Assembly: GCA_016584305.1 (NCBI GenBank)
Contig: JACEEZ010003500.1
Coordinates: forward strand, 385,437 to 449,436
DNA from: Chionoecetes opilio
Lineage: Eukaryota > Arthropoda > Malacostraca > Decapoda > Majidae
Direction: 5' to 3'
DNA: 64,000 nucleotides
The notes below the pieces were generated by a model that saw only the letters and a list, made by a program, of their open reading frames with translations, searched no databases and was not told where the DNA came from. The translations under genes and the position numbers were made by a program. This document shows, in pieces, positions 10,454 through 22,500 of this stretch. Each line of letters opens with the position of its first letter. Position 1 is the first letter of the stretch.

Positions 10454-10967
10454 GATGACGCTGGAGAAACACCTCTTATAGACACAGGTAGGGACTCGAT
10501 TCCCGTGTTCCGTCGGTCAATAGAAAGACACTCGGGTTTCCCGTGACTAATAGATGTGGTTCTCTTTCTGAATAAATGCATGGTTCTATTAAGCAGATGC
10601 ATACTATCGCCTCACAATTCCTCTCTATTGTGCGCGTAATTTCTTTGATAGGGTAAGCAAGAGAGCCGGGATCCATGCTATCGTCATTATCAGTGCTACC
10701 TAACCACAAAATGCACAGATAATGTGGCCATACCAGGACACTATTTAGTCTCATCTGAGAAAAAAAAGAATTTGCCCTTCATCCCGAAGCTCTGAAATCC
10801 TAATTTCAGTTCCTGGGACATCGAATGATTTGGGAAGTTGACTGTGTCCCACCAATGAAACTTTGTACATATTTCCCTGAATTTTGAGTCTATCTAGCTA
10901 CTTGCCCAAGGTGATATTCTGTTGCTGTTATTTGTAGGAAATAACATTCCACCGCTTTAGTCACCAG
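10454..10967 (-). other. Retrotransposon 5' leader with candidate primer-binding site
   Basis: In transcript sense, one base after the LTR end, the sequence TGGTGACTAAAGCGG occupies the primer-binding position and starts with TGG, the complement of tRNA CCA ends. I cannot name the tRNA. The remaining leader has no convincing frame; the short frame at 10476-10754 lacks any recognisable feature. Confidence 0.55.
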
Positions 10968-12666
10968 TGTGTTGCCTGAATTTGGGGGTCACTTGTATGG
11001 GGGTTTTAGAACTGGTCAACGTTACTTGAATGATATTACTTGGGGATGATTTGATAAAAGATTACAACTTGAATGGAGAATTTAACTTAGTCTTCTGACT
11101 TCACTATATGATTATAGTTTGACCACTTCTCACTACGGAGAGTACTTAACAGGGGGATGTATTTAAGGGGAAAGGATAAGGGTTTAGGTTAAAGGGAATT
11201 GCTGCCACCAGCCCCGGCGAGTAGTTCACTAGATTACTCCCTGGGCACGTTTGATTAATATTAATATTAGATTGATCTTGGTAGTCGTGAATGGTACGTG
11301 GAATTATATCGAGTAAGGCTGAACTCTTTTGGAAGTGTGGGGAATTACTGTCCTAACACAGAATAATCACCTGGGTTTTATAATAACACAAGAACTATAT
11401 TTGCAAATGATATCCTATTTATTCATAGTGACATAGTAAGTCTCTTGCTTGAGATCATATCCAACATATAAGGGTTAACACGATACCGAGAAAACTCTAC
11501 TCGGAAGTAAGAAAAGGAACTTTACACCCTGACACAGGAACTCTTCCTATGTGATGAAAGAAAGCTCTTATGAGCATAACTCTCCTCACTAGAATTTCTA
11601 TTCAGTGAATTACCCTACACTTAGGTAACATACTTCTTAATATTTATAAATTACACATGGAAGATAGATATCTATCTAGTAGAGAAAAAATGTGAGGAGA
11701 AAAAGTTGTGTGTGTTTCATTAAGACCATGTGGCTTTGAAGAAGACACGGACGGCCTACAACGAAGCGAAGAGACGAATCTTGTTAATAACACTTATAAG
11801 GATGGGCAGACCTTCTATGCATTAGTGACACTGAACTGTACCTATATATATATATAGAAATATATAGATATAATATACTAAGGAAGAAAGAACACAGGAG
11901 CGAGGTACAAAGGTCTTACCTACAACGAAGCGAAGAGACGAATGACTCGTCCTGAGATTATGGCCTTCGGCATGAAAGGGGAATTGTTTGAAAGATTTAG
12001 ACGTGACCTCAAGTGAGTAACTTTTAATCCCGAAATAACTATTTAAATAATGAAACTCGCGTATATAAGAACATGTGGCTTATAATATAAACCTGTTTAC
12101 TTTGATACTGAAGAATTTAATATGCTTAGTCTAATACCCGAGAAAGGTATTATTTGTGGACCCGTCAAATGTCCGAACACATTTTAGGAGTGAGAGGGTA
12201 TAAAATATGAAGCCTAGAAATTTGGTAGGTTTTCATTTTAGCGTGTCTCTTTACTAACACGTCCATGTATAACCATAACCGATAACGATGGGGATTATTT
12301 TGAAAGACATTAAGATTCTGGGAGTGAAACTGGGTCTGACCAGATAGCTGGGGAAAGATAAAAAGGTCTGACATCATTAGTTATCACTGATCGCAGAATA
12401 ATTATTCCACGGAAACTTGCCTCGCATACGGGATGTCGGGGAGAGAGGGAGGGAAAGAAGGAAGGAAGAAAATGGCGGAAAAAGGAAAGAAGAGAAACAA
12501 AATGGCGCGTAGGAAGTACAAATGATGAGAAAATATGGCGGAAATGAAAGCAGGGCGATGAGTCACCCGTGAGACAAAGAGAAAAAATTAACTACTGACA
12601 AGACATAGCTCGGGAATTTTATAATAATAATTTTCCTACTATCTCTCCCGAATAATGGGCATTACA
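10968..12666 (-). repeat. 5' LTR (transcript sense), intact, 1699 bp
   Basis: Direct repeat of 2245-5024 without the inserted transposon. It supplies the promoter for the minus-strand transcript and the empty-site reference for the insertion in its partner. It is followed by the right copy of the target duplication TTAC at 12667-12670. Confidence 0.95.
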
Positions 12667-12670
12667 TTAC

Positions 12671-12949
12671 CAGCTGGAGACGTGGACAGAGACAACTAAT
12701 ATGGCTACCTGCCTCCCTCCTCGACTGGCCTGCTGACGTCACCAGCTATCGTCGGCACAAAATATTGTCGAAAAAAAAATATATATATATAGTGATTCAG
12801 AACTGAGGAGTGAAGGAAAATGACGCATTTAATTACTCGACATTTATATATTACTTTACCCCCTCCCACTCAACGTAAACTCTTCGTCAATCATGAGTCA
12901 AAATTTTAACCCATTTTCTCGCGTTACACTTAATTAACCAAACTGCCTC
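12671..12949. other. Flank of the LTR element, no gene seen
   Basis: Ordinary flanking DNA with a short A and TA run at 12771-12790. No frame, splice signal or repeat was recognised. Confidence 0.45.
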
Positions 12950-13078
12950 CATTTCTTTTGTGGACCTTGGAGATTGTTCATATCCGAGTGCTTGTTCATA
13001 AGATTCTTATGTACATATTCTTATAATTCATTTAAAGTTGGTTTCGTTCATTATAATGAGGTAATAACATATTTTGTG
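12950..13078. repeat. Dispersed repeat, inverted partner of 1-125
   Basis: Matches the reverse complement of the first 125 bases of the window with scattered substitutions. It lies outside the LTR element, so the pair brackets it at a distance of about 12.8 kb. Confidence 0.75.
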
Positions 13079-13657
13079 AAGTTTTGTTGATGTGGCCATA
13101 TACGTCAAGGGATGAATATTTATCGGTTGTTACACATGTGTATAAATATTTCTTGATCTATAGTTTTATTTAAATACTCCCAGTGGTCATCAGCAAAGCT
13201 ATTAAAAGAAAAAGAAGCCCAGAGTCTGAGCCCAGAGTATCTCCAGACCAGGACCCAGACCGTATTATGTATCTTTCAACAGCAAATAAATCTGCTAATT
13301 TGACTTTACAGCTATATCTATGACTTTACGATGTTGTTAGTTCATATAAGGAATAATATTAATAGAGTTCTTTAATCGTGCTGATCGTTATTTACCCTAT
13401 ATATAACAGATTCTTGCAATGGTTATAATGGTTGGTAATAGGCCACTGCACTGAATAATAAGATCCCGTTCCAAATGTCCATAAATCTTGATTAGATAGG
13501 TAACTTGTGTACAACTAGGTGCTAGCGACCAATATTTGATGTTATTTTAACCACAATAAGGCAATCTTAAGTGTTCTAATGTTGAAAATCAGGTTTTCAC
13601 TAATAAAACCAATGGTTTTGATATACTCAATATGGGCCGCTCGGATTCATATATATA
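13079..13657. other. Unassigned AT-rich DNA
   Basis: No gene, RNA or repeat structure was recognised in this 579-bp stretch, which ends in a short (TA)n run abutting the next transposon. Confidence 0.4.
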
Positions 13658-13659
13658 TA

Positions 13660-14550
<891 letters not shown>

Positions 14551-14813
14551 TGGTACCTTGGCTTACGAGTTTAATTCGTTCATTGATCGAGCTCGTAACT
14601 CAATTTGCTCGTATATCAAATCAACTTTCCCCATTGAAATTAATTGAAATACCATTAATCCATTCCAGCCCCCCAAAAACCACCACAATCTTTTGACTGT
14701 ACCTACAGTTTGCGTGGATAATCAGTGCGCGCCTCCGAAAAGTGAATGTTTACACGTATGACGCACCATGTTTATAACAAAATAATGTAGAATATCAACA
14801 CTTACAATTGTAG

Positions 14814-15626
14814 TTAGTATTTCGTTGCGTAGTCCTTCCTCTTGATGACCCTTTGAAGGCGACGTGGTACACTGTCAGCAAAATTTTGAAGGTACTCAGT
14901 CTTAAATTCTTCCCAACACTTTCGGAGCTCCAATTCAAGCTTGGGGAGTGTAGAGGTGTCACGTGAGCGGAGTTTGCCTTTCATGATGGCCCAAAGATTT
15001 TCTATGGGTGATATATCGGGAGAATTACCTGGCCAGTCATCTATTCTTCCAATCTTGCAGTCTTCAAGCCACTGTATCACATCTCGAGCTGTGTGGCAGG
15101 ATGCTCCATCCTGTTGGAAAATCTGTGCCTGTGTCTTTTCAAAGCAGGCCTCCAGGTGGTCATTTAAAAGATCAAAATACACCACTTTGTTAACAGTTGT
15201 GTTCTTTGGGAAAATAACTAAGTTCCCAATACCATGAAAAATAAAGCAACCCCACACCATTAAACTGGGAGGGTGTTTTGTGGTCTTTCGTGTGTAGCAA
15301 GGCTCGGTGGGGTCTGAGCCGGGACGACGGTACACTTTTGCTGGTCCTCCTCCACTCACATAAAATGTGCTTTCGTCACTCCACAGCACAGCCCGCCACT
15401 TGTCGAGAGGCCAATCTCTGTATTTCTTTGCAAAGTGAAGCCTTTTCTTCCTTTGGCGGTCATTTATCAGTTGCTTATTCCGCGCCCGGTAACACCTGTA
15501 GCCAAGGTCACGTTTCAAAGTTTCCTGTACAGTACGCAGCGACACACTACCAAGAAGAGTATGATTTTCCTCCTTCAGTTTTCTGGCTGTAAGGCTAGGA
15601 TTGGCATCAAGCTGTCGCCTTAACAC
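14814..15626 (-). CDS. Tc1-family transposase, catalytic part
   Basis: This is the main part of the cut-and-paste transposase. It contains the second helix-turn-helix (Leu-Thr-Ala-Arg-Lys-Leu region), then Trp-Ser-Asp-Glu-Ser with the first catalytic Asp, Gln-Gln-Asp-Gly-Ala with the second, and Ser-Pro-Ile-Glu-Asn-Leu-Trp with the catalytic Glu. I count 35 residues between the second Asp and the Glu, one more than the 34 usual for Tc1, which fits the DD35E group. All three acidic residues are intact. The first 78 codons are in another frame. Confidence 0.94.
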   Translation of the reverse strand: MLRRQLDANPSLTARKLKEENHTLLGSVSLRTVQETLKRDLGYRCYRARNKQLINDRQRKKRLHFAKKYRDWPLDKWRAVLWSDESTFYVSGGGPAKVYRRPGSDPTEPCYTRKTTKHPPSLMVWGCFIFHGIGNLVIFPKNTTVNKVVYFDLLNDHLEACFEKTQAQIFQQDGASCHTARDVIQWLEDCKIGRIDDWPGNSPDISPIENLWAIMKGKLRSRDTSTLPKLELELRKCWEEFKTEYLQNFADSVPRRLQRVIKRKDYATKY

Positions 15627-15856
15627 GCTCCTGGTTCTGTTACACGTTTTTTTTGTTTCCTAGGTTGTTTTTTTGGAAGCGGGAGATTCACCTCTCCGCC
15701 AGCCTTAAATCGGCGGATCAAATTTTGCACTGTTCTAATCTTTAGTCCTTTAAGCTTGCAAATTTCCTTATTATTGATCCCAGCCTTGTAAAGATCAATG
15801 ATTGCTTGAATCGTTGTGCCATCCGTATGTTTTCCACCTATTATGTAATCCAGCAA
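15620..15856 (-). CDS. Tc1-family transposase, N-terminal DNA-binding part
   Basis: The 78 codons encode a first helix-turn-helix (Ile-Ile-Asp-Leu-Tyr-Lys-Ala-Gly ... Thr-Val-Gln-Asn-Leu-Ile-Arg-Arg-Phe) and a GRPR-like basic linker of Lys/Pro. The frame ends seven bases into the catalytic part, and the protein continues after a one-base shift near 15625-15632. With the catalytic part it gives about 347 residues, a normal Tc1 length. A single deleted base explains the break. Confidence 0.92.
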   Translation of the reverse strand: MLDYIIGGKHTDGTTIQAIIDLYKAGINNKEICKLKGLKIRTVQNLIRRFKAGGEVNLPLPKKQPRKQKKRVTEPGAC

Positions 15857-16129
15857 AAACAGGCAAAAACACGGGATGTAGGTGAACGCTGCAGGCTATA
15901 AGTTCAAAATCATGCAAACTGTCAACCGCCTATGGAGGGAGGAGAGGGAGGGAAACCCTCCCTCCCACACACCGGTGAGTGTGCAAGATGATGTACGTCG
16001 CTGTCAGACATACGATTCATGCCTTCTGCATTTTTTTATAGCTTGGGAAGCAACTTTAAATCTGCGCGGTAAATCTCGATGAACGGGTTCTGGCGTAAAG
16101 ATCATCCGCGCAAGCCTGTATATGACTGG

Positions 16130-16357
16130 ACTGCACTCACCCTCTGCCATTTGCATTCGCCAGTGTTTACACTCTGTGTATCAGCTGTTGGAAACAGCTG
16201 TGGGTGGAACTGCCGCTAAACGTACTGCACTCACCCTACGCCATTTGCATTCCCCAGTGTTTATTATACTTTGTATATCAGCTGTTGGAAACAGCTGTGG
16301 GTGAAACTGCCGCTAAACGTACTGCACTCACCCTCCGCCATTTGCATTCGCCTGTGT
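16130..16357. repeat. About 95-bp subterminal tandem repeat, 2.4 copies
   Basis: Units start at 16130, 16224 and 16321 with ACTGCACTCACCCT and include CAGCTGTTGGAAACAGCTG, itself a near-palindrome. A related block in reverse orientation occurs at 31885-31990, outside any Tc1 element I can see. Confidence 0.85.
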
Positions 16358-16593
16358 GAGCACAACACAACAGAGATGCTTCCACGGCGAGGTAACCACG
16401 TGAAGTGAACAACTGAGACATGGGATGCTGGGCGGATGTTGTGGCGTTCGCTGTGCCAACTAGCGGCGGCGTATCTGAAGCTCGCTCGTAACTCTGATTT
16501 TGGCTCGCAACTCAAAGCAAAAAATCGACCGAGCAACTGCTCGTAACTCGGAAAACTCTTAAGTTGGGGCACTCATAAGTCAAGGTACCAGTG

Positions 16594-16914
16594 TGTATAT
16601 ATATATATATAGGTAATGAGTCGGAAATCTGTTGCTGCTCTCTAATAATTCCTTCAGAGAGAGCAAGATTCGAGAAAGAGCTACCCTCTCACTCACCCGC
16701 GACCAGCGGGCAGGGCTCGCCCTTCTACTGCGACTCACCCAGAAAACCCCCACCCGTCACACTCTCCCGGTTAAACCCACCCTTTGCACAACTCCTGCCA
16801 GGTCACAAGGAAACGCCAAATTCCTTTTGCCTTACTTTCCTAACACAAACCAAAATAGTTACACCACACAAGAATAACACTTCTCTCCACAACCACAGTA
16901 CCACAATTACCCAT
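16594..16914. other. Short (TA)n run and unassigned DNA
   Basis: A short TA run (16594-16611) is followed by C/A-rich sequence that leads into the minisatellite. No gene is recognised. Confidence 0.4.
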
Positions 16915-18785
16915 ACACGTCCTTACACCACTCCACACCACCCACTGCACACCAGGCACTACACTGACCCAATGGCTTACACCACTCCACACCACCCATT
17001 GCACACCAGGCACTACACTGACCCAATGGCTTACACCACTGCACACCAGGCACTACACTGACCCAATGGCTTACACCACTGCACACCAGGCACCACACTA
17101 ACTCAATGGCTTACACCACTCCACACCACCCACTGCACACCAGGCACCACACTGACCCAATGGCTTACACCACTGCACACCAGGCACCACACTAACTCAA
17201 TGGCTTACACCACTGCACACCAGGCACCACACTAACTCAATGGCTTACACCACTCCACACCACCCACTGCACACCAGGCACCACACTGACCCAATGGCTT
17301 ACACCACTGCACACCAGGCACCACACTAACTCAATGGCTTACACCACTCCACACCACCCACTGCACACCAGGCACCACACTGACCCAATGGCTTACACCA
17401 CTGCACACCAGGCACTACACTGACCCAATGGCTTACACCACTCCACACCAGGCACCACACTGACCCAATGGCTTACACCACTCCACACCAGGCACCACAC
17501 TGACCCAATGCCTTACACCACTCCACACCAGGCACTACACTGACCCAATGGCTTACACCACTGCACACCAGGCAACACACTGACCCAATGGCTTACACCA
17601 CTCCACACCAGGCACCACACTGACCCAATGGCTTACACCACTCCACACCACCCACTGCACACCAGGCAACACACTGACCCAATGGCTTACACCACTCCAC
17701 ACCACCCACTGCACACCAGGCACCACACTGACCCAATGGCTTACACCACTCCACACCAGGCACCACACTGACCCAATGGCTTACACCACTGCACACCAGG
17801 CAACACACTGACCCAATGGCTTACACCACTCCACACCACCCACTGCACACCAGGCACTACACTGACCCAATGGCTTACACCACTCCACACAACCCACTGC
17901 ACACCAGGCACTACACTGACCCAATGGCTTACACCACTCCACACAACCCACTGCACACCAGGCACTATACTGACCCAATGGCTTACACCACTCCACACCA
18001 CCCACTGCACACCAGGCAACACACTGACCCAATGGCTTACACCACTGCACACCAGGCACTACACTGACCCAATGGCTTACACCACTGCACACCACCCACT
18101 CCACACCAGGCACTACACTGACCCAATGGCTTACACCACTCCACACCACCCACTGCACACCAGGCACTACACTGACCCAATGGCTTACACCACTCCACAC
18201 CACCCACTACACACCAGGCACCACTGACCCAATGGCTTACACCACTCCACACCAGGCACTACACTGACCCAATGGCTTACACCACTCCACACCACCCACT
18301 GCATACCAGGCACCACACTGACCCAATGGCTTACACCACTGCATACCAGGCACTACACTGACCCAATGGCTTACACCACTCCACACCACCCACTGCACAC
18401 CAGACACTACACTGACCCAATGGCTTACACCACCCACTGCACACCAGGCACTACACTGACCCAATGGCTTACACCACTCCACACCACCCATTGCACACCA
18501 GGCACTACACTGACCCAATGGCTTACACCACTCCACACCAGGCACTACACTGACCCAATGGCTTACACCACTCCACACCAGGCACTACACTGACCCAATG
18601 GCTTACACCACTCCACACCACCCACTGCACACCAGGCACTACACTGACCCAATGCCTTACACCACTCCACACCACCCACTGCACACCAGGCACTACACTG
18701 ACCCAATGGCTTACACCACTCCACACCACCCACTGCACACCAGGCACTACACTGACCCAATGGCTTACACCACTCCACACCAGAC
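16915..18785. repeat. Minisatellite with 40-bp and 54-bp units
   Basis: About 1.87 kb of tandem units built on CACTGACCCAATGGCTTACA. Units are either 40 bp or 54 bp, the longer form having a 14-bp insertion CACCACCCACTGCA. The two types are intermixed, with smaller variants (CACTACA or CACCACA, one GTGTTG-type form). Long reading frames on both strands are a by-product of the repeat and are not genes. Confidence 0.95.
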
Positions 18786-18979
18786 CACTCTGCACCGTCT
18801 CAGTGCAGGCGAGGCAACCAGCGATACTTCAAGGGGCGCTGTAGGAACGTGAGGCACGGCGACACACTCGCCACCAACGGTGTTGTGCCTCCCTCCTTGT
18901 CGGTGCCACCCCCGCGTCCCTCTCTCGCCACCTTTCAACTTTCCCTGCTCTGCTGACACACCCATACACATCCCAGGCC

Positions 18980-19950
18980 ACAGCAGTGATTAAAAGATTG
19001 AAGACAGTCAGTCAGAGGAGGGGAGTTGAAGAGACGAAAAGCTTTAGACTCAACCCTGTTTAGGAGAGCTGTATAAATGGATCCCCCCCAAACATGTGAG
19101 ACATACTCCATACATCGGCGGATAAGGCCCCTGTACAGAGCATGCAACTGGGAGGGAGAAAGAAATGGACGCAGACACCACAGGACACCTAACTTCTTAG
19201 AAGCTGTTTTAGCAAGAGATGAGATGTGAGATTTCCATTTCATATTTTTAGTAAAGGATAGTCCAAGAATGTCCATTGTAGGAGATAGTCGAGTATTATT
19301 GAAGAAGAGGGAATAGTTATCTGGTAGGTTTTGTCGAATAGATAGGTGAAGAAATTGGGTTTTTGAGGCATTGAACAAAACAGGGTTTGCTTTGCCCCAA
19401 TCAGAAATTATAGAAAGATCAGAAGTTAGGCGCTCGGTGGCATCTCTCTGTGAATCACTTAGTTCCTGTTGAGTTGGACGTCTAATAAACGACATTGAAA
19501 TATGCAGGGCAGAATCACCAGCATAGGAGTTGATAGGGCTTTGAGTTAGACTTGGAAGATCATTTAATGAACAATAGAAAGAGTGGGTGATAGGACAGAA
19601 CCCAGGGGAACACCATTATTGATAGACTTAGGAGAAGAACAATGTCCATCTACAGTAGCTGCAATAGAACGGTTTGAAAGGAAACTTAAGATGAAGGTAC
19701 AGAGAGAAGGATAGAAACCGAATAAGGGTAGTTTGGAAAGTATAGATATGTGCCAGACTCTATCAGAACCTTTTGATATGTCAAGGGCAACAGCAAAAGT
19801 TTCCCCGAAACCCCTAAAGGAGGATGACCAAGATTTAGTTAGGAAAGCTAGAAGATCGCCAGTAGATCGCCCTTTACGGAAACCGTACTGACGATCAGAT
19901 AGAAGATAGTGAGCAGATAGATGCTTAAGAATCTTCTAATATGCTGGATA
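18980..19950 (-). pseudogene. Jockey-like LINE (LINE-A), 3' part of reverse transcriptase
   Basis: The minus strand encodes reverse-transcriptase sequence related to the plus-strand copy at 35073-37069, with shared stretches such as Leu-Gly-Leu-Ser-Phe-Thr-Lys-Asn and Tyr-Arg-Gly-Leu-Ile-Arg. The catalytic motif reads Tyr-Ala-Gly-Asp instead of Tyr-Ala-Asp-Asp near 19520, which should abolish activity. The frame open from 19495 to 18935 covers the thumb. Earlier RT blocks continue upstream to about 19950 with breaks. No poly(A) tail is seen at the 3' side, so the end is lost. Confidence 0.88.
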
Positions 19951-20204
19951 AACTTGGGAACTGTGAAGGGTGTATATATGCGATGATGTTTCAGGGTTCA
20001 TGTTTGGGGACGTAGTTCTCGCCGCATGGCATCACTCATGGCCAGCCTCTCTGTGTAAACCACTCAGTGGGAAGAGCTAGGAGTGTAGTAGTTAGGTTGA
20101 TGAAGTCTTAAAGCTCAACAGTTTTGGACATACGAGACAGTATTGGCCCGTGTCTGTGGCAGTGTAAACCAGCCATAGCAAATTCAGGTCAGCAAATCAA
20201 ACCA
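19951..20204. other. Unassigned DNA between LINE and MITE fragments
   Basis: I recognise no gene or repeat boundary in this segment. Confidence 0.35.
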
Positions 20205-20543
20205 GCAAATTCAGGTCACGCCTTGCTAGGGGTGACCTGACTGCGGTCCCAAGGTTGGGGCCACACACCTGCTAATTACCCCTAAATGTCAGGCCGCGCC
20301 ATATGCTTAATTACCCTTCAGGTCACAGCTTGCCAGGGGTGACCTGAATGGGGTCAACCAATTCCCCCTTTGTCCAGCCCAGGAGTGGTAGGGCGCACAT
20401 TTTGAACTTGATAATTTTATTCACCCCAGTTTGAATGTCTTATCATTGGATTTTCGATCTCGTATATTGAAAATACTCTAATTTACTCAGCTCGTATCAT
20501 TGATTTCTCGTATACCGAATGCTCGTATAACGGGACCTCCCTG
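20205..20543 (-). mobile_element. Tigger-like MITE family 1, truncated copy B
   Basis: Matches the terminal portion of copy A in reverse orientation, including the GGTCACCCCTAG-type block, and ends ACGGGACCTCCCTG followed by TA. The other end is missing. Confidence 0.85.
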
Positions 20544-20545
20544 TA

Positions 20546-20986
20546 CATTTGAATTTTTTAAACTAAAAAAAATATATATATTTAAAACAAGTTTGATAGT
20601 GTGGGGTGCTGTGTTGCATCACAGGCAGGCATCTACTAGGGACCCATCCAGTCTCTTCTGATAGCTCAGAGGGGCCGGGTGGTGTCCACACCGCAGCCCG
20701 GCCAGGTGGACTCTGTCTTCACGGGAAGGGAGGACTCATATGGGTGGATGTCAGGCCGTTTTGTCCAAGAATTGCCAAAGAATAAACACATCAAGCTCAT
20801 TACAACCTTCCATTTTCCATGCCTTATGCATTTCCATGCTTATGCATCTCCTGGCGGCACGACACAGAAGTCAAGGAGTGCAAAGAGAAATCCTAAACTT
20901 TGTCTTGTGTTTGCAATAATATTTTTTAATACTTATAATTTTATGTGCGTATGATCTGAAAGCAACAATATATTGAACCAAAGGCT
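20546..20986. other. Unassigned DNA
   Basis: An AT run is followed by moderately GC-rich sequence. The open frame at 20679-20954 shows no recognisable domain and I do not call it a gene. Confidence 0.35.
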
Positions 20987-22262
20987 ACTGTATACTGGAC
21001 TTGCTACTAAGTTAAATACCTCGCAATATGATTACTATGAATGATTAGTTTCAGAGCTTATCAATTTGACAATACATGACAGACAATGTTAACACAGACA
21101 ATACATGTTAAGATGAAGTAAATTTGGGCTATTTCCAGTGGAGGCCAGCTTTGCGATTCCTGACATTTTTTAACATCACTCCCATCTCGCTTCCGATGGT
21201 TTATCAGTATAAATGATATACCGTTATCTTCGTAAATGTTTGTTCTATAATATTATCAAATAAAAAACAGTAAAATACACTAAAGAAATGCCATTATAAG
21301 AGAGTGAAGAAATATGCATGAACTTAATATCACTTAAACTCTTCACCATTTAATATTTTGCGAGAAAACATTTTACATGAAACATATCAATAGAAGCGGA
21401 ATGTTATTAGCTTTCCATTGATATATTTAGTTTTCTGATAAATGAATTAGTACTATTCATAAATTAGCGTTAACTAAATAAATAACCTCATCTATCGGGA
21501 AAATTACCCGATTGATTATGTAATTATTTTAGTTAACTCTAAGTTATGTATGGTTCTAATTCATTTATCAGAAAACTAAATATATCAATGGAAAGCTAAT
21601 AACATTCCGCTTTTATTGATATGTTTCATGTAAAAAAGTTTTCACACAAAATATTAAATGGCGAAGACTTAAATGAATGTTAAAAGTTCATGCATATTTC
21701 TTCAGTCTCATAATGGCATTTCTTTAGTGTATTTCACAGTTTTTTATTTGATAATATTATAGAAAAAATATTTAAGAAGATAACAGTGTATCCTTTATAC
21801 TGATAAACCATAGTCTACTGTATTCATGGAACACTTTTTTACTTGCCGATCCGATTGATGATGTTATATTTTTAGTTAACGCTAATTTATGCATGGTTCT
21901 AATTCATTTATCAGAAAACGAAATATACCAATGGAGAGCTAATGTAAAGCCGATTCTATTGCTATGTTTCATGTAAAAAGTTTTCTCGCAAAATATTAAA
22001 TGGCGAAGAGTTTAAGTGAATATTGAGTTCATGCATATTTCTTCACTCTCATAATGACATTTCTTTAGTGTAATTTACTGTTTTTTATTTCATAATATTA
22101 TAGAACAAACATTTACTAAGATAACGGTATATCATTTATACTGATAAACCATAGGAAGGGAGATGGGAGTGATGTTCGAAAATGTCAGGAATCGCAAAAC
22201 TGGCCTCCACTGGTCATGGGCGGGTTGGTGCGGGGCACGAGTAGCAAGTCCAGTATACAGAT
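20987..22262. mobile_element. Foldback element with long inverted arms
   Basis: Outer inverted ends are CTGTATACTGGACTTGCTACT (about 20989 and 22260). Long inverted arms of roughly 350 bp run inward from CCAGTGGAGGCCAG at 21135 and from the matching CTGGCCTCCACTGG ending 22213. The middle (about 21515-21830) holds a third copy of the arm in the same orientation as the right arm, so the left half can pair with either. No coding sequence is present. The 5' outer end is followed by a roughly 100-bp block also found in the right flank (22390-22497). Confidence 0.85.
21029..21126 (+). repeat. Direct repeat of about 100 bp, copy 1
   Basis: The block beginning CGCAATATGATTACTATGAA and ending GATGAAGTAAATTT recurs at 22397-22500 with very few changes. 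Copy 1 lies inside the foldback element between its outer end and its long arm; copy 2 lies outside. Confidence 0.9.
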
Positions 22263-22396
22263 TGAACATAATAAATTACTTAAAAATTAATAACCAGAGG
22301 ATCTGTAATGAAAAAGATGTATTAGACACTGCAATTTTCAGTACATGTACAAGAAAACATTACACATTTTTTCTTTTCTTTAATATGACAAAATCT

Positions 22397-22500
22397 CGCA
22401 ATATGATTGCTATGAATGATTAGTTTCAGAGCTTATCAATTTGACAATACATGACAGACAATGTTAACACAGACAATACATGTTAAGATGAAGTAAATTT
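22397..22500 (+). repeat. Direct repeat of about 100 bp, copy 2
   Basis: Partner of 21029-21126, outside the right end of the foldback element. Near identity implies a recent local duplication or template switch. Confidence 0.9.

Larger units (their letters stand above)
2245..12666 (-). mobile_element. Ty3/Gypsy LTR retrotransposon, young, nearly complete
   Basis: Two direct LTRs (2245-5024 and 10968-12666) begin TGT and end ACA on the plus strand. The whole element is flanked by the 4-bp target duplication TTAC (2241-2244 and 12667-12670). Coding order on the minus strand is gag, CCHC nucleocapsid, then protease, reverse transcriptase, RNase H and integrase; this order is diagnostic for Ty3/Gypsy. 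By eye the LTRs differ at only about two positions in 1699 bp once a later 1078-bp insertion in the downstream LTR is set aside, so insertion was recent. No envelope-like frame is present between integrase and the downstream LTR. I could not assign a named lineage. Confidence 0.96.

Noticed and set aside
16915..18785. CRISPR-like array
   Set aside because: The repeats are contiguous minisatellite units without unique spacers, and the genome is eukaryotic.
16840..18852. Many Trp/Ser/Val-rich and Thr/Pro/His-rich frames
   Set aside because: Products of the 40/54-bp minisatellite; they appear on both strands and shift frame with unit length.
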